Positions 8,652-17,474 of a stretch of DNA of 22,082 nucleotides are shown here, one piece after another. The DNA is from Pseudomonadota bacterium. GTDB lineage: Bacteria > Desulfobacterota > Desulfobulbia > Desulfobulbales > JAGXFP01. Position 1 is the first letter of the stretch; each line of letters begins with the position of its first letter. A program made the translations under genes and the position numbers. Location: contig DAOVJK010000011.1 of NCBI GenBank assembly GCA_030673265.1, forward strand, positions 1-22,082, given 5' to 3'. The notes beneath the pieces were generated by a model. That model did no database searches. It saw nothing but the letters and a program-made list of their open reading frames with translations, and was not told the origin of the DNA.

Positions 8652-8703
8652 TCTATCGGTAGGGTCAGGGTGGCTTTGTTCCCCGTCTATCGGCAAGGCA
8701 AGG
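8652..8703 (+). repeat. Short imperfect direct repeat upstream of ribH
   Basis: Two copies of a TCTATCGG-(C/T)A(A/G)GG sequence begin at 8652 and 8686 (34 bp apart) in the 96-nt leader of ribH. A GGG/CCC hairpin can form between them. The role is unknown; an operator or chance similarity are both possible. Confidence 0.35.
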
Positions 8704-8718
8704 TTATAGGAGACAGAA

Positions 8719-9183
8719 ATGGCTAAATATATTGAAGGTAAGCTTACCGGAGATGGTAAAAAGTTCGGTATTGTCGTGGCACGGTTTAATTCCTTTATTG
8801 CCGAAAGGTTGCTGGAGGGTGCCCTTGATTCTCTGATCAGATCCGGGGTTAGTGATGATGATATCGAGGTAGCCCGGGTTCCCGGTGCCTATGAGATTCC
8901 ACTGGTGGCCCAAAAGATGGTTAAATCGGGCCGCTTTGATGCGGTTATCTGCCTTGGTGCGATAATCCGCGGCGCTACCCCCCATTTTGATTTTGTCGCC
9001 AATGAGGCGGCTAAGGGTATTGCCCAGGTCAGTATGGATAGCGGAGTGCCTGTCATGTTCGGCGTCCTGACCACTGACAATATCGAGCAGGCAATTGAGC
9101 GGGCCGGCACTAAGGCGGGCAACAAGGGTTCCGATTGCGCCGTAGCAGCCCTGGAAATGATCAATCTGCTTGCGCAGTATTGA
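8719..9183 (+). CDS. ribH: 6,7-dimethyl-8-ribityllumazine synthase
   Basis: A 154-residue lumazine synthase of the usual length. It condenses the pyrimidine product of RibD with dihydroxybutanone phosphate from RibBA and normally forms large pentamer-based assemblies. Motifs are ARFNSFI (21-27), VPGAYEIPL (54-62), CLGAIIRGATPHFDFV (78-93) with the catalytic histidine at 89, and the C-terminal AGTKAGNKG stretch. AGGAGA (8708-8713) precedes the ATG. It follows ribBA after 96 nt and is followed by nusB, the usual ribH-nusB pairing. Confidence 0.96.
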   Translation: MAKYIEGKLTGDGKKFGIVVARFNSFIAERLLEGALDSLIRSGVSDDDIEVARVPGAYEIPLVAQKMVKSGRFDAVICLGAIIRGATPHFDFVANEAAKGIAQVSMDSGVPVMFGVLTTDNIEQAIERAGTKAGNKGSDCAVAALEMINLLAQY

Positions 9184-9192
9184 TTCTTGTCC

Positions 9193-9612
9193 ATGACTGT
9201 TCCGATTAGACGCAGGGCCAGAGAACTGGCCATGCAGGCTTTGTATCAGAGTGAGACTACCGGTATAACGTCGGAGGAAGCTTTCCTGTTGCTGCGAGAA
9301 AATTTTCAGGCCAATAAGAAAGCCGCGCCGTATGCCTTGGAGATTTTGGCCGGGGTCAACGAGTGCCGGGCTGAGATCGACCAGCTTATCTCCGAGCATT
9401 CAAAAAACTGGCGTTTGGAGCGAATGTCCATGGTTGATCGGAATATCATCCGGATTGCCGCCTTCGAATTTTTAAAGAAAGGGCAGGATGTGCCGCCTGC
9501 AGTTGTGATCAACGAGGCCTTGGAAGTAGCGGTTCGCTATTCAGACGAGGATGCCTCCCCATTCATTAACGGGATTCTCGATTCCATGAAAAATGCGTTA
9601 GAGCAGGATTAA
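9193..9612 (+). CDS. nusB: Transcription antitermination protein NusB
   Basis: A 139-residue all-helical protein of normal NusB length. With NusE (S10) it binds boxA RNA and supports rRNA antitermination. The N-terminal RRRARELAMQALYQSE and the C-terminal AVVINEALEVAVRYSDEDASPFINGILD are strong family signatures. I chose the ATG at 9193; a TTG at 9187, 3 nt after the ribH stop, would add two residues. The gene is placed directly after ribH, as in many proteobacteria. No obvious Shine-Dalgarno precedes it, which suggests coupling to ribH translation. Confidence 0.93.
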   Translation: MTVPIRRRARELAMQALYQSETTGITSEEAFLLLRENFQANKKAAPYALEILAGVNECRAEIDQLISEHSKNWRLERMSMVDRNIIRIAAFEFLKKGQDVPPAVVINEALEVAVRYSDEDASPFINGILDSMKNALEQD

Positions 9613-9657
9613 CTAAAGCTCCTTTACTGTTCCGAGCATCCCAGGATCACCAAGAAG

Positions 9658-11829
9658 ATGGCCAAACAGATAATTCAAAGAGAGATGCCGAGTCTGCTTC
9701 AGGAACTCTTTTCCGTCCTGGGTCTATTTGTTGCCGTATTCATCCTTATCTGTCTGGCTGGTTTTTCTCTGCCGGATGGCACCGGCCAGATAGAACCTTT
9801 GTTCTGGGGGGGGAAGATCGGTCATTTCTTTGCCCTGCAGGTCATGGGTTTTATGGGTTTAAGTTCTTTCCTGCTGGTCATTCTGCTTTTCTGCTTTTCG
9901 TTTTTCTTTTTCTCGCCCAAAGCATCTTTTGATCGTCTTCCCCATGTATTTGCCGGTTGTACCGGGATCCTCATTGCCAGCAGCGGTCTGTTGGCGGCCA
10001 GCGCTACGGGCGAATTTCATATCTTCGGCAGAATCTATCCGGTTGGTGGCTATGTTGGAGATCTGCTTTATGCCTTTATGGGTGAATATTTCGGTAATCC
10101 TGGCGCGATTCTTTTCTTTATCTCTTTACTCCTGATCTCTTTGATGGTCTCGGTTGAGTTCTCGCCTTACCTTTGGGCCTGTAATGTGGTCGAAGGACTC
10201 AAGTCTTTATGGAGATTCATTCTGGATTGGAAAGCCGCTAAAAGCTGGACCTCGAAAGTCGAGGCAGACAAAAGCCCGGTCAAGATGCCTGCCCTCAATG
10301 GGCCCGCTTCCGGTTCCGGTGCTAATGATGACGATGAAATGGTTATCTCGGTACCCAATGTCAATCAACCGGTTCGTTTGACTGAGGACGAGTCTGATGA
10401 AGAGTTCCTGCCCCTGCCCCTGACCGCCGGGCAGTATCGCTTGCCGGGGGTGAATCTGTTGGATAAATCGTCAGCCGGAGATTTCCTGGAGGATCGGGAT
10501 CATTACCTGAAGACGAGCCGGAAGCTTGAGTCCACCTTTAAGGATTTCGGGGTGATCGGTAAGGTTTCCGGTATTTCACCGGGGCCGGTCATAACCACCT
10601 ACGAATTCGAGCCGGCGCCCGGTGTCAAAATTAATAAGATCGCCTCTCTGGCCGATGACCTGGCCATGAAACTAAAGGCCGAGAGTGTCCGGATTGTCGG
10701 ATCCATCCCCGGTAAGGCTGCTTTGGGTATCGAGATACCCAATCCTGAGCGGCAGATTGTTTATATTCGAGATATTCTGGCCAGTGACGAGTTTCAGAAG
10801 GCGTCCTCCAAACTTACTCTTGGTTTGGGCATGGATGTTATCGGCAATCCAGTGATGGCCAACCTCGCAAAAATGCCGCATCTGCTGATTGCCGGAGCCA
10901 CAGGCGCCGGTAAGAGTGTGTCGGTAAATTCGATTATCTGCAGCATCCTGATGAAAGCCACGCCCGAGGATGTCCGCTTGTTGATGATTGATCCGAAACG
11001 GATAGAGCTTTCCTGTTATGAGGATATCCCCCACCTTCTTCATCCGGTGGTGGTCGACCCCAAGATGGCCAGTCGGGCTCTGCAGTGGGCGGTGCGGGAA
11101 ATGGAACGCCGCTACCAGCTCATGGAAGAGAAGCGGGTCAAGAGTATCAGCAGCTTCAACGAGATCAGCGAAGACGAGCGCTTGCCATTGATTGTTGTCA
11201 TAATCGATGAGCTGGCCGATTTGATGATGGTTTCATCCAAAGAAGTTGAGGATTCGGTAGCCCGTCTGGCCCAGATGGCTCGGGCCGCCGGAATGCACCT
11301 GATTCTGGCTACCCAGCGACCATCGGTTGATGTCCTCACCGGGCTGATTAAGGCAAATTTCCCGACCAGGATGTCTTTCAAGGTTTCTTCTAAAATAGAT
11401 TCGCGGACTATCCTTGATAACAGCGGCGCCGAACACCTGCTGGGCGCAGGCGATATGCTTTTCCTGCCACCCGGAACTGCCCGTCTCTTGCGGATCCATG
11501 GCGCTTATATTTCTGAAAAGGAAATTGAGAATATTGTCAAATTCATTAAGGAGCAACGGACGGCAAGTTATGATGAATCGGTGACCAGCATTGCCGAGGG
11601 TCTTTCTGAAGAAGAAAATGGCGAGGCCGAAGAATTGGACGAAAGATATGACGAGGCGGTGGCCTTGGTCTGTGAGTCCGGCCAAGCCTCGATCTCCATG
11701 GTGCAAAGGCGTTTGCGGGTCGGTTACAATCGGGCGGCCCGGATGATTGAGACCATGGAGCGAGAGGGAGTTGTCGGGCCGGCCGATGGTTCTAAAGCCC
11801 GCGAAGTATTGGTCCGAAACAATTACTGA
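9658..11829 (+). CDS. ftsK: DNA translocase FtsK
   Basis: A 723-residue FtsK/SpoIIIE-family motor that couples chromosome segregation to division. The N-terminal membrane domain has about four hydrophobic segments (roughly 18-37, 58-85, 98-115, 149-167). An acidic low-complexity linker (about 200-255) is short compared with E. coli FtsK. The motor has Walker A GATGAGKS (413-420) and Walker B IVVIIDELADL (512-522), followed by ATQRPSVDVLTG. The C-terminal gamma winged-helix domain (about 660-723, DERYDEAVALV ... GYNRAARMIETME) should read KOPS polarity sequences. The gene starts 45 nt after nusB. Confidence 0.95.
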   Translation: MAKQIIQREMPSLLQELFSVLGLFVAVFILICLAGFSLPDGTGQIEPLFWGGKIGHFFALQVMGFMGLSSFLLVILLFCFSFFFFSPKASFDRLPHVFAGCTGILIASSGLLAASATGEFHIFGRIYPVGGYVGDLLYAFMGEYFGNPGAILFFISLLLISLMVSVEFSPYLWACNVVEGLKSLWRFILDWKAAKSWTSKVEADKSPVKMPALNGPASGSGANDDDEMVISVPNVNQPVRLTEDESDEEFLPLPLTAGQYRLPGVNLLDKSSAGDFLEDRDHYLKTSRKLESTFKDFGVIGKVSGISPGPVITTYEFEPAPGVKINKIASLADDLAMKLKAESVRIVGSIPGKAALGIEIPNPERQIVYIRDILASDEFQKASSKLTLGLGMDVIGNPVMANLAKMPHLLIAGATGAGKSVSVNSIICSILMKATPEDVRLLMIDPKRIELSCYEDIPHLLHPVVVDPKMASRALQWAVREMERRYQLMEEKRVKSISSFNEISEDERLPLIVVIIDELADLMMVSSKEVEDSVARLAQMARAAGMHLILATQRPSVDVLTGLIKANFPTRMSFKVSSKIDSRTILDNSGAEHLLGAGDMLFLPPGTARLLRIHGAYISEKEIENIVKFIKEQRTASYDESVTSIAEGLSEEENGEAEELDERYDEAVALVCESGQASISMVQRRLRVGYNRAARMIETMEREGVVGPADGSKAREVLVRNNY

Positions 11830-12033
11830 TCAGCAGGGTCTCCTGTCTCTGCCCCCATTTTTGAACCCAGGCAGTTTATCTGGTGCTGGAAATCATGGCA
11901 GCAATCTCTCCATTGTACCTTGTTGTTGATGCTGCCGGTAGAAAGTGCTTTTCCGGAGCCTACTTGTAAATCAAACAATAATGACTATCTTTAAAAGACG
12001 TTGTGATAGTAATTATTACGGGGGGTAACGAGA

Positions 12034-12231
12034 GTGCAAAATAAAGTGGTGAGCAAGGTGATCGATCTGGCCCAGGTCAATACCATTGTGTTCCATCTTC
12101 CGGATGGTGAGGCTCTATCCATGCCGGTGGAGGAGCTGCAAGGTGGTGATTTAGAGTTGGGCTTAGGTAAGGTTTGCGATACCTCTGAGATTAATGGTGA
12201 AATTCATTACTTTCCGCGGGGTAACGCCTGA
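12034..12231 (+). CDS. Small protein of unknown function (65 aa)
   Basis: A GTG-started ORF preceded by GGGGG (12020-12024) at about 9 nt. The 65-residue product is acidic, with an MQNKVVSKVIDL start, a central LPDGEALSMPVEEL segment and a IHYFPRGNA end. It has no signal peptide, membrane segment or cysteine pair. I do not recognise a family; it could be a small beta-rich protein. The 204-nt upstream gap separates it from ftsK and holds the palindrome GTAATTATTAC (12009-12019) and a 7-bp GGCAGCA/TGCTGCC inverted repeat (11897-11936). A terminator-like hairpin follows it, so it may be its own transcription unit. Confidence 0.55.
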   Translation: MQNKVVSKVIDLAQVNTIVFHLPDGEALSMPVEELQGGDLELGLGKVCDTSEINGEIHYFPRGNA

Positions 12232-12281
12232 ACCTGAGATTTCAGGATTTTTACTGGTTCTGCAAGGGGTTCGTCTTTATA

Positions 12282-12307
12282 AATAAAGGGCGGCCCCTTT
12301 GTTATTT
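12282..12307 (+). terminator. Probable Rho-independent terminator after the 65-aa gene
   Basis: AATAAAGGG (12282-12290), loop CGGC and CCCTTTGTT (12295-12303) form a 9-bp stem with one G-T wobble, followed by ATTT. An overlapping alternative exists: CTTTAT/ATAAAG (12275-12288) inside an outer AAGGGG/CCCCTT pairing (12264-12299). The hairpin ends 7 nt before the start of the next gene, so it could also affect that gene's translation start. Confidence 0.5.
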
Positions 12308-12313
12308 GCATAT

Positions 12314-13093
12314 ATGAATAAGATCGATCTGAAAATAGATGGCCATGTCCATACCAGCATGTGTCACCATGCCTCCGGCTCCATGGAGGATTATGTGCTA
12401 GCCGCCATCGACCGAGGTTTGGAGAGGCTTTTTTTTCTGGAGCATCTTGAGGTCGGCATTAATTATTTTGAGTGCACCTGGCTGAGCCGGCAAGATTTCG
12501 ACAATTATTTCCAGGAAGGCCTGCGCCTCCGGGAGAAGTATGGGGACCGTCTCTTTGTCGGGCTGGGAGTCGAGGTTGGCTATAATCCCGAGCGGTCCCA
12601 GGAAATTCTGGAAAGATTGGCCGAACGGACCTGGGACAGGGTCGCTGTTTCATATCATTTCATGCGGGTTGGTGATCAGCATTACAATCTTGTCAGCCGT
12701 AAGTCCCATAATCTCGAGGCCCTCGGTCGATTAGGGGTGGCGAAAGTCGTTGCAGCCTATTTTGATACGGTGCTTGAGGCGGTGCAAACCGTCCCGGCTG
12801 AGGTGGTCTGCCACCTGGATGCGGTGCTGCGTTACCATCCTGATATTCATTTTGAACAGAGCCATTATCGCCAGATCGAATTGATCCTGGCGGCGATGGC
12901 CGAACGGGGAATGGCTTTGGAAGTCAATGCCTCTGGTTGCCGGATGCGGGGCGAACCTTTTCCGGCTCGGGATATTGTTCGGGAGGCGGTGCTGCGCAAG
13001 ATCCCTTTGGCCGCAGGTTCCGATGCCCATCGGCCAGAGGACGTGGGTCGTTTTGAGCTGCTGGCCGAAACCTTCGGGGAAGGGTCAGTTTAG
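12314..13093 (+). CDS. PHP-family phosphatase, histidinol-phosphatase-like
   Basis: A 259-residue PHP-domain metal hydrolase. Metal ligands of the family are visible: DGHVH (His11, His13), His44 in LEHLE, Glu87 in GVEVGY, His115 in SYHF, His167 in CHLD, and Asp237/His239 in GSDAH. The layout is that of HisJ/HisK histidinol-phosphatases, which dephosphorylate histidinol phosphate, but no his genes are nearby, so another phosphoester substrate is possible. A TTG at 12299 would add five residues; the ATG at 12314 gives the natural MNKIDLKIDGHVHTS start. No clear Shine-Dalgarno is seen. Its 3' end overlaps the convergent next gene by 9 bp. Confidence 0.82.
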   Translation: MNKIDLKIDGHVHTSMCHHASGSMEDYVLAAIDRGLERLFFLEHLEVGINYFECTWLSRQDFDNYFQEGLRLREKYGDRLFVGLGVEVGYNPERSQEILERLAERTWDRVAVSYHFMRVGDQHYNLVSRKSHNLEALGRLGVAKVVAAYFDTVLEAVQTVPAEVVCHLDAVLRYHPDIHFEQSHYRQIELILAAMAERGMALEVNASGCRMRGEPFPARDIVREAVLRKIPLAAGSDAHRPEDVGRFELLAETFGEGSV

Positions 13094-13483
13094 TTCGATG
13101 GTCAGGGGTACCGCATAGAGTTGCCGGGAAATGGTTTGGGTCGAGCCGAGATGCCATTTTCCGCACGAGGCTTTGTCGCTAAGTTGCTCGTCGATCTTTT
13201 TCACCATTCCGCCAATGTTAATGATTGGATGCCGGGAGAATACCTCCGGCAGGCCCTGGGTTAGATGACAGGCCAGGCATTTGCCGGGGCGCTCGCTCAG
13301 GTTTATCAGAAACTGCAGGGATTTCTGGTCGGAGCTAAGACCGTTGTAGGCAAGACTGATGTCATAAGACCCTTCTTCGATGTCACCGTAAAGTGCTTCA
13401 AAGAAATCGTTGGCTCGTTCGCTCGGGAGCAATTCTTTAAGAATGCTGTCGGTAAATATTTCCTGGAAGTTGTCGGTTGTCAT
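13085..13483 (-). CDS. Conserved hypothetical protein (132 aa)
   Basis: A minus-strand ORF starting at the ATG 13481-13483 (GAGAG upstream on that strand) and ending inside the last bases of the PHP gene. The 132-residue product looks like a compact globular protein: an N-terminal helix pattern (FQEIFTDSILKELLPSERANDFFEALYGD), then strands, then RPGKCLACHLTQGLPEVFSRHPIIN and a GSTQTISRQLYAVPL end. I recall similar proteins in sulfate reducers, sometimes mislabelled as a homeobox protein, but I cannot verify this. The single CxxCH (69-73) is probably not a haem site because there is no export signal. An upstream in-frame ATG at 13567 would add 28 poorly folded-looking residues. Confidence 0.72.
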   Translation of the reverse strand: MTTDNFQEIFTDSILKELLPSERANDFFEALYGDIEEGSYDISLAYNGLSSDQKSLQFLINLSERPGKCLACHLTQGLPEVFSRHPIINIGGMVKKIDEQLSDKASCGKWHLGSTQTISRQLYAVPLTIELN

Positions 13484-13902
13484 TTTACGGTTTTCTCTCT
13501 TATTTATTGATTTGTTAGCTGTTAGTTCCGATAGGGGACAAGATACTAGAATGGCGCAATGCGTCAATCCAATTTATTTCTGACAGAAGCTGCAGTCGGC
13601 ATCAGTTGGAATCAGCGGAACCGATTTCTTCTGCTGCCTTGATGAATATCGGAATTTCACAGATAAGCGAAGACTTCGGGCTCGCTTACCCGGTGCCTGC
13701 AGTAGGATTTTAAAATGATTGCATCTATTCTAAATCAGGAATAATTCCGTTTTTCTCTTTTAGATATTGATTTATTGCCTAACTACAGAGCGATGAGTTG
13801 TTCGTGAAATTGAGCTCATTGTCCTTGGTGTCATTGCAGCACCTTGGCGCCTGTGGTAAATTCATTTTCCGCCAGGCTCTATTTCTGGGCCTTTTTTAGT
13901 AC
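13484..13902 (+). other. Intergenic region between the hypothetical gene and the helicase gene
   Basis: These 419 nt show no credible ORF. They hold the promoter area of the minus-strand gene (not resolvable by eye), copy 3 of the dispersed repeat with a 7-bp TAAGCGA/TCGCTTA hairpin (13664-13688), and AT-rich sequence around 13705-13775. A weak AGGC/GCCT hairpin followed by six T residues (around 13874-13897) ends just before the helicase start. Nothing else stands out. Confidence 0.5.
13660..13678 (+). repeat. Dispersed intergenic repeat, copy 3
   Basis: Nineteen bases match copy 2 at 17 positions (core TAAGCGAAGACT, then CG). Here the core is the left arm of a hairpin: TAAGCGA at 13664-13670 pairs with TCGCTTA at 13682-13688 around an 11-nt loop. 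Copies 1 and 2 lack the right arm. Confidence 0.55.
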
Positions 13903-16137
13903 GTGAAAATCTCAATTGAAACGCCTGGGTTAATGCAACAGTCTCTCTTTGCCTCAGAAAATAAGGACCAGGTCGCCGGTTCGGAAGGTTTCAGCCGTGG
14001 TGATTTAAATGCTGCCCAGCTGGAAGCCGCCACCAGTATGGGCGTGCCGCTATTGGTTATAGCCGGGGCCGGGACCGGTAAGACCCGGACCCTGGTCTAC
14101 CGGATGGCCTATCTCATTGAGCAGGGAGTGGCGGCTGAGAACATCCTGTTACTGACCTTTACCCGTAAAGCAGCCCAGGAGATGACTGAACGGGCTGCCG
14201 CTCTGATCAGGGACCCTGGCCAGCGGGTTACCGGCGGCACCTTCCACTCTATGGCCAATATCCTCTTGCGGAAATATGGCCATCATCTTGGCTATGCCCC
14301 CAACTTCACGATCCTTGACCGCTCCGACTCCGAGGGCATCATCAATTTGATCAAGTCGTCACTGGAACTGGGTGGTTCCGGTAAACGCTTCCCGTCGAAA
14401 AGAGTGGTTTGCAATCTCTTGTCTAGGTCAGTCAATAAATGTAGCAGTGTCGAGGCGGTTATTGAGGATCAATACAGCCATCTGCACGAATATCACGCCG
14501 AGCTGGAGCGAATTTTCGATCATTATCGTAAGTTTAAATTTGAGCACGGTCTGATGGATTATGACGACCTGCTGGTTAACCTGCGCCAGGTGATGACCGA
14601 GGAGCCCCAGGTTCGTGAGGAGATAACCGGTCGCTTTAAACATGTCCTGGTCGATGAGTATCAGGATACCAACCCAATTCAAGCTGATATTGTCAGATTG
14701 GTTGCATCCGGGCATAACAATGTCATGGTCGTCGGTGATGATTCCCAATCGATCTACAGTTTTCGGGGCGCTGATTTTCGCAATATCATGGATTTCCCCA
14801 AGGTTTTTCCTGAGACCAAGGTAGTCCGGCTCGAGGAGAACTATCGCAGCACCCAGGCAATTCTGGCGCTCACCAATGCCATTATCGATAAGGCCGAAGA
14901 AAAGTTTACCAAAAAACTTTTCAGTAATATCGAAGGTGGCCCCAAACCGCTGCTCCAGGGGAGCTGGGATGAATCGGCCCAGGCCCGTTGGGTTGCCGAA
15001 CGGATTGTCGAACTCCAGGGCCGTGATGTGCCGCTGACTGAAATCGCGGTGTTGTTTCGCTCGGGCTTTCATTCATACAAACTAGAGTTGGAGTTGACGA
15101 ATCGTCATGTTGTTTTTGAAAAACGGGGCGGGCTGAAACTGACCGAGTCGGCCCATATCAAGGATGTTCTTGCCTATCTGCGGGTGACCAACAACCCGGA
15201 AGATCATCTGTCATGGAACCGGATTTTGCTGCTCCTCGAAAAGGTCGGGCCCAAGACGGCGCGTAATGTCCTGGAGCGAATTCGCTCGGCCGAGGATCCA
15301 CTGTTGGCGGTCAGCGAGTTCCCGGCTGGCAAAAGCTGGCAGACAGGTCTAAAAAAACTGGTTGAGATGCTGATCTCGCTCCGTGCTCCCGGCCTCAAGC
15401 CGGTAGCAATGTTTGATCTGGCTATAGAGTATTACCGGGAGATTTTTGAACGGATCTATCATGATGATTATCCTACCCGCAGCCGTGATCTTGACCAGCT
15501 GCGGCAGCTGGTTTCCGGTTACGTTGACCTGCAGTCGTTGATGGATGATACCACCCTTGATCCGCCCGAGGCGACGGATGAGTCCCTTGGCGGCCGGTTG
15601 GGCATGCCCCCGGAGCAGATGATCCTCTCGACGATCCATTCCGCCAAGGGGCTTGAATGGGACCATGTCTTTGTCATCAACCTGGCGACCGGCCGTTTTC
15701 CTACCTGTCAGCCCTTTATGACCCAGGAGTGGGAGGAGGAGCGGCGGATGTTCTATGTCGCCGCAACCAGGGCTCGCCAGAGGCTCTATCTCTCTTATCC
15801 CCGGGAGGTAATGTCCTTTGACCGGCAGGCCCAGGCCGGCGGGATGTCGCCATTTCTGGCGGAGCTTTCTCCTGTCCTGTTTGATAGCGGTGACCGGTCT
15901 GCCGCCCCGATTCAGCGAAACGGCCCGTCTTTGCCTGGCAGACCAAGAACCCCGGTCGTCACCAGGAGAGCACCAGACATCAGTCGTCTGACCGAGGGTG
16001 CCACGGTTCGGCATCCCTTCTTCGGTGAGGGCAAGGTGGAGAAAATGGCCGGTAACCATTCGGTTGAGGTATTCTTTGCCAGGCATGGCCGCAAGACCCT
16101 GCACCTGGATTATGCTAAATTGGAGCTTGTTGACTGA
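13903..16137 (+). CDS. UvrD/PcrA-like ATP-dependent DNA helicase
   Basis: A 744-residue superfamily 1A helicase, close to the length of UvrD and PcrA, acting 3' to 5' in DNA repair and replication restart. Motifs in order: Q motif LNAAQLEA (35-42), Walker A AGAGTGKT (54-61), TFTRKAA, GGTFHSMA (111-118), DEAD-like VDEYQDTNP (250-258), GDDSQSIYSFRGAD (278-291), LEENYRST, STIHSAKGLEWDHV, and FYVAATRARQRLYL. A small C-terminal Tudor-like domain (RHPFFGEGKVEKM to the end) resembles the PcrA/UvrD RNA-polymerase-binding tail. The start is uncertain: GTG 13903 gives the full frame, ATG 13933 is possible; neither has a good ribosome binding site. Confidence 0.92.
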   Translation: MKISIETPGLMQQSLFASENKDQVAGSEGFSRGDLNAAQLEAATSMGVPLLVIAGAGTGKTRTLVYRMAYLIEQGVAAENILLLTFTRKAAQEMTERAAALIRDPGQRVTGGTFHSMANILLRKYGHHLGYAPNFTILDRSDSEGIINLIKSSLELGGSGKRFPSKRVVCNLLSRSVNKCSSVEAVIEDQYSHLHEYHAELERIFDHYRKFKFEHGLMDYDDLLVNLRQVMTEEPQVREEITGRFKHVLVDEYQDTNPIQADIVRLVASGHNNVMVVGDDSQSIYSFRGADFRNIMDFPKVFPETKVVRLEENYRSTQAILALTNAIIDKAEEKFTKKLFSNIEGGPKPLLQGSWDESAQARWVAERIVELQGRDVPLTEIAVLFRSGFHSYKLELELTNRHVVFEKRGGLKLTESAHIKDVLAYLRVTNNPEDHLSWNRILLLLEKVGPKTARNVLERIRSAEDPLLAVSEFPAGKSWQTGLKKLVEMLISLRAPGLKPVAMFDLAIEYYREIFERIYHDDYPTRSRDLDQLRQLVSGYVDLQSLMDDTTLDPPEATDESLGGRLGMPPEQMILSTIHSAKGLEWDHVFVINLATGRFPTCQPFMTQEWEEERRMFYVAATRARQRLYLSYPREVMSFDRQAQAGGMSPFLAELSPVLFDSGDRSAAPIQRNGPSLPGRPRTPVVTRRAPDISRLTEGATVRHPFFGEGKVEKMAGNHSVEVFFARHGRKTLHLDYAKLELVD

Positions 16138-17474
16138 TGGATTACCGTGAGGCCTGGTCGTATCTTGACGACCTGCAATTCTTTAAGATCAAGCTCGGGC
16201 TGGATTCGATGAGCGCCTTTCTGGAAAGCGTCGGCCAACCCCAGGAAAGGTTGAAATTCATCCATGTGGCGGGTACCAACGGCAAGGGCTCCGTCTCGGC
16301 CAATCTGTTAACGATCCTGGCCAGGGCCGGATACAAGGTCGGGCTCTATACTTCGCCGCACCTTTCATCGGTTCGCGAAAGATTTCGCATCAACGATGCT
16401 TATATCTCCGAGGAAGAATTTGCCGTCCAGGCCACTTCGATCAGGAATTCCCTGGCCGGGCGGCAGATCACCTATTTTGAATTTACCACCGCCCTGGCGA
16501 TGTTATGGTTTGCCGAGCGGCAAGTGGATATTGTTATTCTGGAGGTAGGGCTGGGCGGTCGTCTTGATGCGACTAATGTCGTAACGCCTCTACTCTCCAT
16601 TATCACCAATGTCTCCATGGACCATGAGGCCCATCTAGGTAATACCTTGACCGAGGTTGCCTTCGAGAAGGCCGGTATTATCAAGCCGGGGGTGGCGGTG
16701 GTTTCCGGGGTTGCTGCAGATGAGAGTCTGGAGGTGGTGGAGAAGACCTGCCTTGAGAGGGGCGCGCCCCTTTATCTCTTTGGCCGTGATTTCCAGCAAA
16801 AAACCACCTCAGCGGCTCTCTGGTCATTTGTGGGTTCGCCTGGGGGAAGGACGATAACCGGGCTCCACAGTGGCCTGGCCGGGGGCTATCAGCTTGTTAA
16901 TAGTGCTGTCGCGCTTGCCGCCCTGGATCTTCTAGGGGAAAAAGGCTTCCCGGTCGGTGATGATACCATCAGGGCTGCTCTCCCAGAGGTCCGCTGGCCT
17001 GGTCGCCTTGAGGGATTCTGTCTCTCTGAACCTGAATTAGTCGAGATTGATTGTCCCGGTAACGGTGATGACCGCCAAGACTTTCGGCATTACCTGCTGG
17101 ATGGCGCCCACAATCCGGCCGGGGTCAAGTCCCTGATTGAATACCTGCAGTCACGAGATGATTTTAATAACCTGGTCATGGTTTGGGCCAGTATGGCCGA
17201 TAAAGATTATTCGTCCTCATTGGCAGCGGTTGCGCCCCTGTGCCGAAGGTTGATTTTTACGAGGCCGGAAGAGGAACGCTCCGCCCACCCTGATGTCCTG
17301 GCAAAGGCCCTTTCACCTGAATATCGTGAAAAGGCGCTCAGTATTGACGGGGTTGCAGAGGCTCTGGCTAAGGCCCGGGAAATTACCGCCGATAATGATT
17401 TGATCTGTGTGGCTGGATCTTTATATTTGATCGGATCGGCCCGCACCATTCTGTTGGGAGAGATTGTAAGATGA
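16137..17474 (+). CDS. folC: Folylpolyglutamate / dihydrofolate synthase
   Basis: A 445-residue Mur-ligase-family enzyme that adds glutamate to folates and, if bifunctional, makes dihydrofolate from dihydropteroate. The ATP loop AGTNGKGSVS is at 45-54. YTSPHLSSVRERF, EVGLGGRLDATNV, NVSMDHEAHLG with EKAGIIKPG, and the C-terminal LLDGAHNPAG are all FolC landmarks. Its ATG overlaps the helicase stop by one base (TGATG), and its end overlaps the HNH gene by 4 bp, so the three are very likely co-transcribed. I cannot tell by eye whether the dihydrofolate synthase activity is retained. Confidence 0.94.
   Translation: MDYREAWSYLDDLQFFKIKLGLDSMSAFLESVGQPQERLKFIHVAGTNGKGSVSANLLTILARAGYKVGLYTSPHLSSVRERFRINDAYISEEEFAVQATSIRNSLAGRQITYFEFTTALAMLWFAERQVDIVILEVGLGGRLDATNVVTPLLSIITNVSMDHEAHLGNTLTEVAFEKAGIIKPGVAVVSGVAADESLEVVEKTCLERGAPLYLFGRDFQQKTTSAALWSFVGSPGGRTITGLHSGLAGGYQLVNSAVALAALDLLGEKGFPVGDDTIRAALPEVRWPGRLEGFCLSEPELVEIDCPGNGDDRQDFRHYLLDGAHNPAGVKSLIEYLQSRDDFNNLVMVWASMADKDYSSSLAAVAPLCRRLIFTRPEEERSAHPDVLAKALSPEYREKALSIDGVAEALAKAREITADNDLICVAGSLYLIGSARTILLGEIVR

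Noticed and set aside
8641..8718. An FMN riboswitch (RFN element) upstream of ribH
   Set aside because: A CAGGGTG ... TTCCCCG ... CGGC string looks like part of the RFN core, but the leader is only about 95 nt and the rest of the conserved RFN sequence is missing. The ribD and ribE leaders also lack it.
13085..13483. CxxCH haem site in the 132-aa hypothetical protein
   Set aside because: There is a single motif and no signal peptide; cytochrome c maturation needs export, so the motif is probably unrelated to haem.
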